Source: Haliotis asinina
Lineage: Eukaryota > Mollusca > Gastropoda > Lepetellida > Haliotidae
Reading direction: 5' to 3'
DNA length: 64,000 nucleotides
NCBI RefSeq assembly: GCF_037392515.1
Contig: NC_090291.1
Span: forward strand, 15,775,501 to 15,839,500
Below, one piece after another: positions 23,121 through 34,800 of this stretch. The translations under genes and the position numbers were made by a program. The notes under the pieces are model-generated. The model did no database searches and was not told where the DNA came from. It saw only the letters and a list, made by a program, of their open reading frames with translations. Each line of letters begins with the position of its first letter. Position 1 is the stretch's first letter.

Positions 23121-24683
23121 CTAATCACAGCCTCCTTTGGCACAGACCTCATTAAGGACCTTGTGAGCCTCAGCTACCCCTTTCGACGCTGCATGATGAA
23201 TTAATGTGTGGGCCTCTCTGAAAATAAGACAAAACTCAAATAATTAACTAACCATCAGATTCATTGTCACTTTTACAAGAATCAAATCAAGTGTAGAGCT
23301 ATGATTTTGATTCTCTTGCTTAACACTGCAATATTCCAGCCATATTGCAGCAGTTTGTAAATAATAAAGTCTGGACCAGACAACCCAGTGATCAACATCA
23401 TGAGCATCATTCTAAACCATAGGGATAAAATGACATGTGTCCACCAGTGAGTCTGACCACCCAATCCTGTGTCAACTCTTATGACAGGCCTGAGCTACTG
23501 AAGACCATTTCTATCAAGTATAGTTCCAGCCTAGATTATTTACAGCAAATATCATATAGCAGTCCACTGCTGAATGCAATCAACACCAAGTAGTCAAAGT
23601 GGTGAAAACTCTCCAAACAATACTCTAGTTACAACAGTGCAGGTGTTAACAAATGCCAGACCACTGATTGATGCAGTGAGCATCAGGTCACACTGACCCC
23701 AACGAACCAGCTAATGCAGATAACCACACATTGCTAACAAGATAAATTATATGATATTTGGAACACTAAACCACACATTCTTCCAATGATGCCATTTTTT
23801 CTACCTTCAGTATATAATATTTTAACTGACTACTGACCCTGTTTTGATGTCAGTCTTCAGGCCCCTGAGGTACCCGATGGCCAGGTTGTAGGAAGCATGA
23901 GGGTGACCTTGATCAGCAGCCTTCCTGAAATAGCAAATAGGCAGAATCAGAAAATATTTTAAGACAATACAACAGAGAATGTTTTGAAAATAACCAGACC
24001 CTAAAAACAAAACTCCAAGTACTTTGTCAGCCTATGTTACATCATATGAAAGATCATCAGCTGGTCCTACTAGATACTCAATTCAAATAACATCAGGTCT
24101 TCCACCATTTCTGCTTGCCAAAGGCTTAAGGACCAGCATTTATAAGCCAGACATATATCCATGGTAGAGACGTATCTATGTGGATGTAAAGAGCTTCACT
24201 CTGTCACAGTATACTCATGGGATGATGTTTTATGCTGTTTTAGGTGAATTTAGTCATATCACAAGTCATATCATAGCTTTTTGACTTGCTTGTGTACCTG
24301 CATGCCTTTTAGTCTGCAGTACAGACCTTGAAACCAGTACAACTGATCCAGCCCAAAACTAGTTTTGGACATTTTCAGAAAACAAAGTCAACATCTAAAA
24401 TCATTCCAATATTTCATTTAAATAATTCTAACATTTTCTGGGCAACATTTTCATTTCAAATGTTGGATGTCAGACAAGAAATTTACCTGAACCACTCCAT
24501 AGCTTTGCCAGCATGTCGGTCTGTCCCCTTGCCATGTAAGTACCGCTGACCCACCTGGTGTTGTGCAGTTGCATATCCCATATGTGCATAGGCATGCGCA
24601 ATGTGGAAATGCAGGTGGTCAAAGTAGAAGTAAGCATAGATGACCAGTGACACTGTGAACACAATCAGTAGTACCTGAAACAT
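23121..24683 (-). CDS. Small membrane-anchored Sel1-repeat protein, 3 exons
   Basis: Coding exons on the minus strand: 24683-24487, 23924-23838 and 23217-23121. They join in phase to 126 residues. The N terminus is a hydrophobic helix (VLLIVFTVSLVIYAYFYF), probably a signal anchor. Two Sel1-like repeats follow: residues about 35-70 with GQRYLHGKGTDRHAGKAMEW then KAADQGH, and about 71-110 with YNLAIGYLRGLKTD and HHAASKG. The end is NEVCAKGGCD. Sel1 repeats form alpha-alpha solenoids used as adaptors, often in the secretory pathway; partner and role here are unknown. The start is uncertain: the ATG used overlaps a good splice acceptor (ATGTTTCAG then GTACTACTG), so an upstream exon may supply the real start. 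The second exon ends at GTCAGT, a slightly weak donor. Confidence 0.75.
23310..23520 (-). repeat. SINE family B copy, diverged
   Basis: AATATTCCAGCCATATTGCA, GTCTGGACCAGACAACCCAG and GACCACCCAATCC in reverse orientation. It lies between exons of the Sel1 gene. Confidence 0.8.
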
Positions 24684-24905
24684 AACAATGGAAAGCTGAA
24701 GTCAATGAAACAGGACACAGGAGTGTGTGAGGGCTTTTTGAATACTTCACAAAAACAGTGGAAGAATACAATACATGAAACATAATTAGGCTGGCTAAAG
24801 AACCTGAAACATAAGATTGGAAGGCTAAAGAACCTGAAACATAACAATGGAAGGCTAAAGAACCTGAAACATAACAATTGAGGGCTAAAAAGTCTGAAAC
24901 ATGAC
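24672..24905. repeat. 30-bp minisatellite that repeats a splice-acceptor sequence
   Basis: The unit AACCTGAAACATAACAATGG (plus AAGGCTAAAG) recurs with CCTGAAACAT or a near match at 24674, 24773, 24803, 24833, 24863 and 24893. The last five are exactly 30 apart. On the minus strand each unit reads TTATGTTTCAGGT, the same as the acceptor of Sel1-gene exon 1. Confidence 0.85.
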
Positions 24906-24935
24906 ATGGGTAAACCAAACTAGGCCTCCACAAAC

Positions 24936-25010
24936 AATGGCTAAGTGGGTTAGGTGGCTGACTTTGTGTGCTGGTGTGGGTTCAAACCCTGGATGGAACT
25001 CAACCCAACA
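24936..25010 (+). repeat. Possible tRNA-like SINE head
   Basis: TGGCTAAGTGGGTTAGG and GGGTTCAAACCCTG resemble pol III A and B boxes about 35 bases apart. No terminal stem is seen. Confidence 0.3.
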
Positions 25011-26060
25011 AATCTACTAGAAACTATACTTTACAGAAAAACAAGTGTTACATTTGGCCACTTTCTAAATTCCATTGCGTATTCAAAGTAAGGCTGTGTA
25101 ACAAGCATACAATAAATCACAATTCTGGCATGTCCTCTTGGTATTACTTTTATTTCATTGCAAACTTGAATGCATGTAGAGCAATGTAAAATGATTGAAA
25201 ATATTCATCCAACCTGAGCACAATTTAACAAATTATTTCACAACAAAATGACTTGAATCAGTAACATTTAACATTGCATCGTCATTATGTCATCTGACAA
25301 TAAGTCCAAATGGAACACAAATGTTATCTGCCAAGAAAACGCAAATGTTTCATTAACAATGTAAGTTCTTTCCCTTCGTTAAAATATTAATTACTCAAAA
25401 GGCCAAAATATGATTCACATTCACCTACAATAAATGTCACTGGAGTGGTCAATTTTATTTTTTTTATCACTAAACACACAATAAACTTTAATATTCTCAT
25501 GTATGCTGCAACAAATATTATGAGTGGTTGATGGTGGGGAAACATAATAATAACAGACTTTTCAGTATCATGATGTTTGTGGCATCTTTTCATTAACATG
25601 ATTGTGCAGGAATTCTGCATATTTAGTCAATTTCCATGAAAAGCAGTTCGAAACATAATATCAAGAGATGTGGCATAAATCATTACATATGAATATGAAA
25701 TGAATCATATTTCAATGAGACTATCCAGTAACTGACTAGAAATTAAATATTGATGACTCAATAATCCATGATGGTATGTTCAGACGAGACACTTGACAGT
25801 GGTTGGTGTTTGTTCGTTACTTCCGCTATCAAACAAACGCAGTTTATCGAACCAGTCTATTTCTGTGAGACCAAGCCCGATCCGCATCAGTTCTCGTGTT
25901 TAACAACAAAGGTTAATCGATTATTGATGTCCCGTAACTGGTTTCACCTGCAGTTTGAATAACCGTGTCTGTCTGCAAACGCTGATAAAACTTTATCATT
26001 AGTACAAAATTCGAATGTTTAGTCCTTCAAGCTTAAGCTATGCCTTTGTTTCGTTTTCTG
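25011..26060. other. Intergenic stretch, nothing recognised
   Basis: AT-rich sequence between the Sel1-repeat gene and the 86-residue gene. An upstream exon of the Sel1 gene could lie here but none can be singled out. Confidence 0.4.
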
Positions 26061-26321
26061 TCACTCCGAGGTAAGCCTGAAATCAGTAACTGACTTTTGA
26101 AATTCTTCACATGGCACCAATGTCCCAGGACCCCTGATCAACTTCACCATGGACTTTCTCACCTCCAAGACTCGCACATATGTTGGATCAGCCTTCTTCT
26201 TACGAGCGAGATAAACCTTTCCTCCATACGGCAGGTCTGAATTCCACTCTGGGTCCTGTTCTGGCTGATAACGCTGTCGTAGTTCGGCTCCGCCGATACC
26301 CGCTGAACTAGCGGTCGCCAT
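26061..26321 (-). CDS. Unrecognised 86-residue protein with X-box-like promoter
   Basis: Single-exon frame on the minus strand beginning MATASSAGIGGAELRQRY and ending DFRLTSE. I do not recognise the family. The sequence is soluble and charged, with LPYGGKVYLARKKKADP in the middle (residues 30-46) and no membrane segment or signal peptide. The start is supported by its context, CAAGATGGCGACC, which matches the YY1 site common at animal start codons. The region is locally CpG-rich, unlike its flanks. An upstream in-frame ATG at 26447 would lengthen it by 42 residues but reads through the probable promoter. The X-box-like site 52 bases upstream hints at a ciliary role (inference). It could also be the first exon of a longer gene. 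Confidence 0.55.
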   Translation of the reverse strand: MATASSAGIGGAELRQRYQPEQDPEWNSDLPYGGKVYLARKKKADPTYVRVLEVRKSMVKLIRGPGTLVPCEEFQKSVTDFRLTSE

Positions 26322-26372
26322 CTTGTGTTCATGAGCTCTCCTCGGTACGTGGCCGGCTGCTGGAGCTTGGTT

Positions 26373-26386
26373 GTTGTCATGGCTAC
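26373..26386 (-). promoter_or_regulatory. RFX X-box-like site
   Basis: GTTGTCATGGCTAC matches the palindromic consensus GTTGCCATGGCAAC at 12 of 14 positions. It lies 52-65 bases before the ATG of the 86-residue gene. RFX sites at this distance are typical of ciliary gene promoters. Confidence 0.5.
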
Positions 26387-26399
26387 GACGAGCACCTTG

Positions 26400-27248
26400 C
26401 GACGTCAACAACCAGCATCCAGCTGAGATCGAAATAGTGTCATACACGTGATTAATGATATCGATTAGTATGCTGTATCATCAGCTCACGTTTGTATACC
26501 CTACTAATTCTAAGTCAAGGTCATAATCAAGATACGTGTGTTATTGCAACAGTTTTGACAATTACCAATAAAGCCAATAAAAGTTATTCATTCTTCTGCC
26601 AATATATTTTGAGGCGGTGATTCTCACACCCTATTGATATAGAGGAAAAGATTGTAAATGGGACCATCTGCCCATGTTCGTCGGGGCCGAATACTACGTT
26701 ATTCGTTTGTACTCAAATTAATATAACTTGACTAATTTAGCACCCATTTAAAATCTAGGCTCCTGTTCCACATGTGCATATGGTTTTTTTAGGGTGGTTG
26801 GCAGTTAGCTTTACTGGAGTAAATTTCGACACGTAATTTGGACTTTTGACTTAGTTGGGGAGTTTCAGAGCTGAACAAGTGATACCGAGTGTGCCATAAA
26901 TTAAGTTATTAACTGTCCCTTAAGATCCTGCAGTTTACAATTTGTTATAGCAGTTCTGATCGTAACGGTGTCATTTTGCTGAAAATGTATCACAGAACGA
27001 ATTTGTTGATTCTCTGTACTATATACTTGGTCTGCCTTTTCCAGGTCATCCTGGTGGATCAATGTGTATAGGCCAGCCCTCATCATGGAGTGTACAGAAT
27101 TCTGGATTCCTTGCCCACTTAACGTAGTAGTATGAACTACATTCATCATGTAGCTGTCTGGAATGAGATAGAGCAGCTTTGGAAACATACGATAAAATTA
27201 TACTGACTGCCGAACTGTTATCGCCGCGCCCCAATTATCCCGCACACT

Positions 27249-27250
<2 letters not shown>
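26400..27250. other. Intergenic stretch, nothing recognised
   Basis: A 95-codon minus-strand frame at 26901-27188 has no recognisable domain and is probably chance. Confidence 0.45.
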
Positions 27251-27252
<2 letters not shown>

Positions 27253-27301
<49 letters not shown>

Positions 27302-27389
27302 AGTGTGTGTATGTCTGTCTGTCTGTTTCTCTGTGTGTGTGTGTGTGTCAGTGTGTGTATGTCTGCCTGCCTGTGTGTGTGGTGTGTGT

Positions 27390-27467
<78 letters not shown>

Positions 27468-27510
27468 GGGTGTGTGTGTATGTTTGGGGTGTGTGTGTGT
27501 TGGGGGTCTG
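27253..27510. repeat. (TG)n microsatellite, about 250 bp
   Basis: Long alternating TG/GT with interruptions (TGTCTGTCTGTCTG, TGCCTGCC). All overlapping Cys-Val or Thr-His frames are artefacts of it. Confidence 0.97.
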
Positions 27511-27918
27511 TGGCTGATGGGCTTGTAACACGATCTATATAATAGCTAATAGCAGCAAGTCATTAATTGTTTCATTCCCTGTCAGTCTACTGTAATTGAA
27601 ACCCACTCAGTTAGTCACACGATCATTTATTCTAGGTAACATTATGATGCAGATATATATATCATTTCACGAATGACGTGTGAAAATCTGAGATGGGGAG
27701 TTTTTTTTTTATATAGGGTTTATACTTTTTGTGAAATTATACTTGTTTCAGTCGCGGTATGGCTGAAATACTGCCTATATGATAAAAATACCCGTTTTAT
27801 AATATTATTTCCTAATGAGGACAGGTGTCAGTGTGTGTGGCTGTAGTATATACTACCATGCGCACTCAGCAGGGTTCCAGTTATACGAGGGCGACTTGTT
27901 AATATCCCTCTTTTAATG

Positions 27919-28052
27919 AAATTACCCAGACCAATGCTCATGCTGTTGATCACTGGAATATGTGGTCTAGACTCTATTATTTACCGACCGACGCAATATA
28001 TCTGAAATATTTATGGGTGCGGCGTAAAACTGAGCTCACACTCCCACTCACT
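27919..28052 (+). repeat. SINE family B fragment (3' half)
   Basis: CATGCTGTTGATCACTGGAA through GCGGCGTAAAACTGAGCTCA; the head is missing. Confidence 0.8.
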
Positions 28053-28699
28053 TTTTTCAGTAAAATATTTCACGAAATGTCACAAACTATTTTGTCTGTC
28101 ACAAAACAGAAGGCTCAGTCAATTGTGTTCTGTCTTACCTTTACCTTGTTTTCTTGAACGCCAAAAATACATCTTCAATTCATCAATTGATCTGGTACGC
28201 GAAGCATTTATGTAAAACGTGTTATTCAATGTATGCTTTGACGCGAGTAACGATCTACACTTGGAATAGATTAAAATACAACCAAGGGTTCATCCTCGGG
28301 AGGGTATTATAAAAAGAGGACTTTTCTCAAGAAATACATGAAACCAAATATTCAATGAACACTCACTCCGCTCCATGATTTGAGTACAAAATGTCGATTT
28401 AGTTTACAACTACGTTCCATTAAGTATGGGTATGTTGTTTTTTAAAAACTGAAGCATTCTAATTCCAAACACACTTTCACAGACAAGTTCTGATAATTTT
28501 GTTTTGATGTTGTTTAAAGTATTGTTATAAGCATTCCAAAAAAGATTTTTTTTATCGTACATTAAATAATCTCTTCAAAAAGACAAACGGTTTTGTTAAA
28601 CTTGAGGGTAAAAGACCTTTGCAAAATATTTACGATTTTGTGTATGTTTGTTTACATTTCAACTCGAGTCTTTGAACTTTTCGTGTCCATTCGTCAAAA

Positions 28700-28894
28700 T
28701 AGAATCCTTTCATCGTTACGTTTTAGTGGTAACACCGATCGAACAACTGTTTGGCGGTTACCTCCCTTAACCGGCATAGATGACGCTGAAGTGAATACGC
28801 CGCGGAAACGTACATGCTCCAAATGTGAATGTTTGAAGATTTGGGTCACCACCCAAACTAATTTTTGTCAATCTGTTACATCCAACTAGGCAAG
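28700..28894 (+). promoter_or_regulatory. SNRPB promoter and 5' untranslated exon
   Basis: CpG-richer block before the SmB start codon. It contains an E2F-like TTTGGCGG (28750-28757), a GGTTACCTCCCTT motif (28756-28768) and CCGCGGAAACG near 28800. Start of transcription not determined. Confidence 0.45.
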
Positions 28895-31800
28895 ATGGTA
28901 TGTCTTTCACTGTTCTTATTTTGAATGTTGTCAGTTTTTGCAGACTTATTATTTCACGCATGTATAGTGCAATAAGTCGACTATTTAGTTTGTAAATAGA
29001 CACTGGATCTGCGCGATTTTACAGACACCATGTCCCATTGTTTACGTCGCGAAAGATAGCAACATTTCATTAAATATGAGCAAAATTGTTTGATTCATTT
29101 TCTCTTTGGAAAACTTGTGTCTAGTGCCTTCTTGAATTTAAATGTATATGTCATTCGTCTTTAGATTCATCTTGATTTTGGTAAATGTTCGGGGTTTTTT
29201 TTTGTCTCAGTGTATCCTATTTTCGTGATACAACACCAGTTCAATCTTAAACAACCCTCACAGTTATTTTATTAAATGTGCATAAGTTCTATGTTTATTT
29301 AGTGTTTGCTCAAATATTTTATAGTTTGTATTAATTGGTACTCATTAAACAGCTTTGTTTTTCTTGACTGGTTGGTAGGGAGGGCTTTTAAGTGTTTGGA
29401 TGTTTCAATGTAGTTAGGTTTAAACGTTCGTTGAACGTTTCATTTTTATCCAGCTAATGTCTGATTAGTGAATATAACTTACATGGCAGATGTGTCAAAT
29501 ATCATTTCTCTTTTTGTTTCTGTCCTTAACATTTATTGAGGATTCCCTGACTCACCATGGTAAGAAAATTAGGTACAAAGTTACTTTAAAATCAGGATTA
29601 TTTTCATCTTCTCTTAAAACTCAGTTTTTGTAATTGCATTTAATTCAGTAATATGATTCAATACTTTTAGATATGGTCCAGAGTTGGTCTGGTTATTAGC
29701 GAATGTAGGTGACTATTACAAATTCGTAAGATTGCTGATATATGGGTATATTTGATAACTTATCCTTGTAATATGAATTTGAAAATTATCATTTCAACTT
29801 AAAAGAATATTAGGACATATTGCTGACTTAGGGCCAAATATTGGGGAGACTCTGTTTTCGTAGACTGAACCAGTTCGAAGACGTGGTGATTTCGTAACCA
29901 GACTGTTTCATAGACAGTGATTTTGTAGACGTGTATAAATAAATAATATAATTGGTAATATAATTGGTCCGCTGCTTCCCGGGCGAAGTCTTCCCGTCTC
30001 TGTGACACAGTGATAAGAAATTAATGTTACTCACTCCTCTAGTACGTCATCTGGTGCGTGTATGGTTGTATGTTGATACCGGTGTCACAAAGATGATGCT
30101 GCCACTGGTCGCAGCTGTCACACTGGATAGCATTTTGTCTGGGTCGAACTTCTTTCACACATACAACGCAGTAGGCCATGGTTGATGCTGAATGATTTCT
30201 TTTTGCCATCTTGAGCTTTATATACCATAACTGTTCTTATATTGTTTTATTTCACCAAACTGAAACACTTTTCGGTTACACTGTCATAATTACTAATAAT
30301 ACCTAACATAAACTAACATTTACTTCATCATTTACTCATCATGTACACTTTGCATGTTGTATACAGGTTGCGAAAAGCAGCAAGATGCTACAGCATATAA
30401 ACTACCGTATGAGGTGCACCCTCCAAGATGGGCGCATCTTCATCGGTACGTTTAAAGCCTTCGACAAGCACATGAACCTGATTCTGGGAGATTGTGATGA
30501 GTTCCGAAAGGTGAAGCCAAAGAGTCAGAAGGCTGGAGAGAGGGAAGAGAAAAGAGTTCTGGGTCTAGTACTTCTTCGAGGAGAACACCTGGTGTCCATG
30601 ACTGTTGAAGGACCTCCACCAGCAGAGGTATGATTATCAAAATAATACAGATATACAAGCACAAGGCTGTGAGTCTTGTGATACATATATGATTCTCCTC
30701 TAAGAATATTTCTTTTAGAGTCTTCATGTATAAAGTTAAATTTGGGAGCATATTTTTAATGTTGCATATGTGAATATGTCTCTTTGCAACAATGATGATG
30801 TAACTTAGAAGTCTATTTTCACCTTGAGTACCAAACCAAATCATGATTTTTGTTAATTCCAATGGATGTGGATAAAAATTGTCCAGCCATGGTTTTAGAT
30901 TTATCCAGAAATCTATACTGAAAGTCTAAAAGTCTTGTATCTTGTAATCCTTTTACTGTAGATATATTTTTGCAATCTAAGTCACTTTCGGGAAAATTGA
31001 AGTTGACATTTATTACAAATGTGTGGATATTTATCATTACAAATAGGTTTATCATGAACAAATTATGCAGCCCTTTCACAGTTTTACTAAATATTGCTGG
31101 CATTCAGAAAGGTTCATATTACTGACTGGAATAAAGTGACAGTGTTTTAAAATATGTTTCCAAGATTTGGGTAATATGTTCAGTAAGTATATGAAATCTA
31201 AACAAGTATGTTTGATATGATAATTCTATTTTAAACATTCACTTGATTGTAATCCAATTCTCATCGCATATATCCCTAATATTCATAATTCCTTTCTCAG
31301 CCCTATTTTGTATGAAATATGTAGAGTTTTGAAGTTGTGATTGAACCATTGTGATTGGGATAGAATTTCATTATAAATGATGTTTGTGTCAACATATTGT
31401 TGTTTGTGAAATTGTTTCCATGCTTTTAGCACATCATGCCAAAAAGGATTTTCAATCTCAATATAAGTTTCAGAATTTCCTCCAAAGTTAAATTGTCTTT
31501 GAAGGGTACATTGCCTGGATTTTTATTTTCACATTTTTTAAAATATTATCTTAAAGTTGATAATTTCATAGTATCAATAAATGTGCTTTTCACTTATTCT
31601 CAGTCCTCTTTCATATTTATTTTTCATTACACTCCTCGTTATTTTATCCTTTGATCATTCCAGATTAATTTAAAAAATAGTTTTTTGTGCTAAGTAATTA
31701 ATTAATTAATTCTGGTGGTGGATTGGGCAAAAAATTGAAAATATGAACTAGTTTGGAGATTGCTAAGGTTTTTATTACTGTTATTTTACCAATAAGTGTT

Positions 31801-34800
31801 AGATGTCTTTTTCTCAAAGATACTAAGACTCAGTAAGAGTCAATCAATTTCTTTCACTTTCTTTCTGGTGTTGATTACCCATAGGTCCTGAAGAATCAGT
31901 GTAAATTTAATACCTTATAGTAATACATCAAATTCACTAGTTACCCAATCAGTTTTCATGCTACCGCATATTTTATCAGTAAAATTAGCTTATGATCCAG
32001 TCCTGATTGCTTTTGATTTATCTAAATTTGTTTTTCAAACCTGACATTTTATAAAATGTCAGTAGCAAGATATAAACTCTTCTCATTTCCATCAAGAAAT
32101 AGTTCAGTATCATCAGTGTACTGATCCCGTATGTATTCCTTATCAATGGTGACAATACCTTAATATTTTCAATGTTTCTTGTCATACAACCAAGAATCTC
32201 AGGTTTGTTGTATAACATGGAAAGTATATTATGCTATTGATATCTGTCATTTCTGTTGCCTTTTTTTAAATAAACATTATAAAGGAATTTTATCATGGTT
32301 ATATAACATTTGAACTATGCTTTCTTTCAAAATGATCTTTCTCAGAATAAAATTGTCTCAAGGATTAAAAGTTTACATAGGATTCCCACATTTACATAGG
32401 AAATCGTTCTTCCTTGCCATCTGTTACATTTTAGATATTTTTTACTGAGGCTACAACTGGTCCTTGACAAAGGATTCGGAGTGTTAACAAGATCAACTGT
32501 CACACACACATGCCTACTATGACAACACACACTACGTGACACAGTATAAACACAGAATACAAAAGCTCCACATGACTAGTAATAAGCTGCTGATCCGAAT
32601 ACACATGTGCTCGAGAAGTAAAGCTAAGGTAGAATTTTCTCCCGAACCTTCATTCCCACAAGCAAGAAATATGGTATATCAGTGGTTCAAAAATCCCATC
32701 GCCCAATGCCCGGGGACAAGTCAGTTCTCATTTCAGGCAATCAAATAATGGTATCTTTCTTGTCCATGGACTACTATATAATTTCCCCATATGGTTTGAA
32801 ACTGCAAATAATCTTGGATATAATTTCCTATCTGCGCATAATGAAGCTATTAAAGTTTACAGTAATTATAAAGTAGAGGTAGTCTTCACAAATAGTCCAG
32901 TATACATTAACATCATGCATTGTGTCATAAAATCAGGGCAAGTGGAAAATAAGTCAGAACAAGTTACTTTCTTGAGGTCACTTATCCTGTGACAAGTGGC
33001 TATTCAACATATTTTTGAACCCCTGTAAATATACCAACCAATATAATATAACATGAAGGATTGACATGACTTGACTCATAGTTAAAAGAACAGAGGATTC
33101 TGTATTTTGTGTCTTCAATGATTACAGACTTAGTCAGTGAGTTGTTTCATCATGCCTATTTGTTTACTACAGGAAGGCATTGCTCGTGTGCCTCTGGCTG
33201 GTGCAGGTGGTCCTGGAATGGGACGGGCTGCAGGGCGTGGCGTGATGGGACCCAGCGGGTCTGGAAGTGGGCCTGGTCTACAGGGCCCAGTGAGAGGTGT
33301 GGGTGGTCCCTCTCAACAAATGATGACACCTGGTGGTCGCGGAGCCTCCTATTCAGCAGGACCAAGGCCCGCAGGCCCCCGAGGTCCTCCTCAAGGTATA
33401 GCTTTTTATCTTGTCTTTATAACTGGGTTTGTAATAATTGCTCGATTATTTCTTATCTTCATAGCTGATCCTTGGAGAGGATATACTGACATGAAATAGT
33501 AACGAACAAGTAAATTAAACTTGCAGTTCATGAAAATAATTAATGTGAATGTCTACTTGTACGTCAAAGAATGATGAATGCAAGGCAAAATGAAGGAATG
33601 GTGATTTAGCTCATGACTGTAAACAACATTTAGTTTTGTTTTCAAAACCATCGTCCAAAATGTCAACATGATAATGTCCATTTGCAGAGTGTTTTGGTAT
33701 ATGTAAGACTAAGACATATAGTGAGCTTGTAGGGTTGCCTTAAGATCCGAGGCAAGATGTTTTGATATGTTATTGTGATTTGAAATCAAACTGTCCACTG
33801 ATATGGTCACAGTTGCCTCTGCAGAGTTGTAACCCTTGGTCAAGGGTTTGGCTTGATAACGTGTCTAGATTTGTCAGAACCATACCATCAGTCTCGTGTT
33901 CCATCCAAATAGTAATCTTCTAAGATCAGCATTAAGCCTATCCATTCTTTCTCATAACAGCTGCAGTTTAGCTGGAATAGCTGTATGATGATAAACAACA
34001 AACATACAAATGTCTCTTATCACGTTTACATGCCATGATATCAGTCTAGTATTGTGAAACCCAACTAAGTGGACCAATCAGTCAACATGTGACAACGGTT
34101 AGAGACTAAAGCCAGCATGATGATACTGTTGTTTGGATACAGTGGCTAGAGGTCAAATAGATCAAAATCCTGTGGCCCATTCCTCAGAGCAATCATCTCC
34201 CATACTTTAAAATAACTTAGTCAGTAATATCACTATGATTGCTTTGAGGAACGAGATCCTGGACTTAACCATGGAAATACTTTCAAAATGGTTTGACCCC
34301 CATGTGCGATGTTTCTTCTTTGGTCCATCAAGTATATTTGAGTTTTTTGTTCTGCAGGCCCGATGATGGGAGGTCCTCCAATGCGAGGTCCACCTGGAAT
34401 GGGAGGACGAGGACCCCCTGGACCCGGTATGAGAGGACCCCCACCTATGATGAGAGGTAAGAGTAAATAGTGTTTGAACATCTTTAGAGATTATTACATG
34501 TCTTGTTCTAAGGAGGAATAAGTATTGATTATGAAGGGGGGCATGCCCTTCACAAATCTGCCCTTCTAAGATCGGTTTGAAAATATTACTGAAAAACTGG
34601 TCGTACAATTTGGTATTTTGAACATTTTGAGTGCTAATGTTGTATATGGTTTTACACTTTCCCAGTGAAGTACAAATTCTAGTACTTTTTTGAGCTGAGT
34701 CACAGAATGGCATTGTGACTGAACAGAATGGCATTGTGTAATCATTTTTGGTGTTGTGTTTGGGTACAGATGTCAAAAAGCATTAGCAATTAGAGCTGCA

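Noticed and set aside
27179-27542. Several Cys-Val and Thr-His rich frames
   Set aside because: They are the (TG)n microsatellite read in different frames.
30040-30200. Box C/D snoRNA-like segment (GATGATG ... CTGA) in SNRPB intron 1
   Set aside because: The flanks do not pair into a terminal stem, and the same bases encode a clear zinc-finger pattern on the other strand.
33109-33468. 119-codon plus-strand frame over SNRPB exon 3
   Set aside because: Wrong frame; the SmB frame with GIARVPLAG and GPVRGVGG is the one that matches the family and the splice phase.
34207-34776. 189-codon minus-strand frame
   Set aside because: It is the antisense shadow of SNRPB exon 4, whose Gly/Pro-rich codons leave the reverse strand open.
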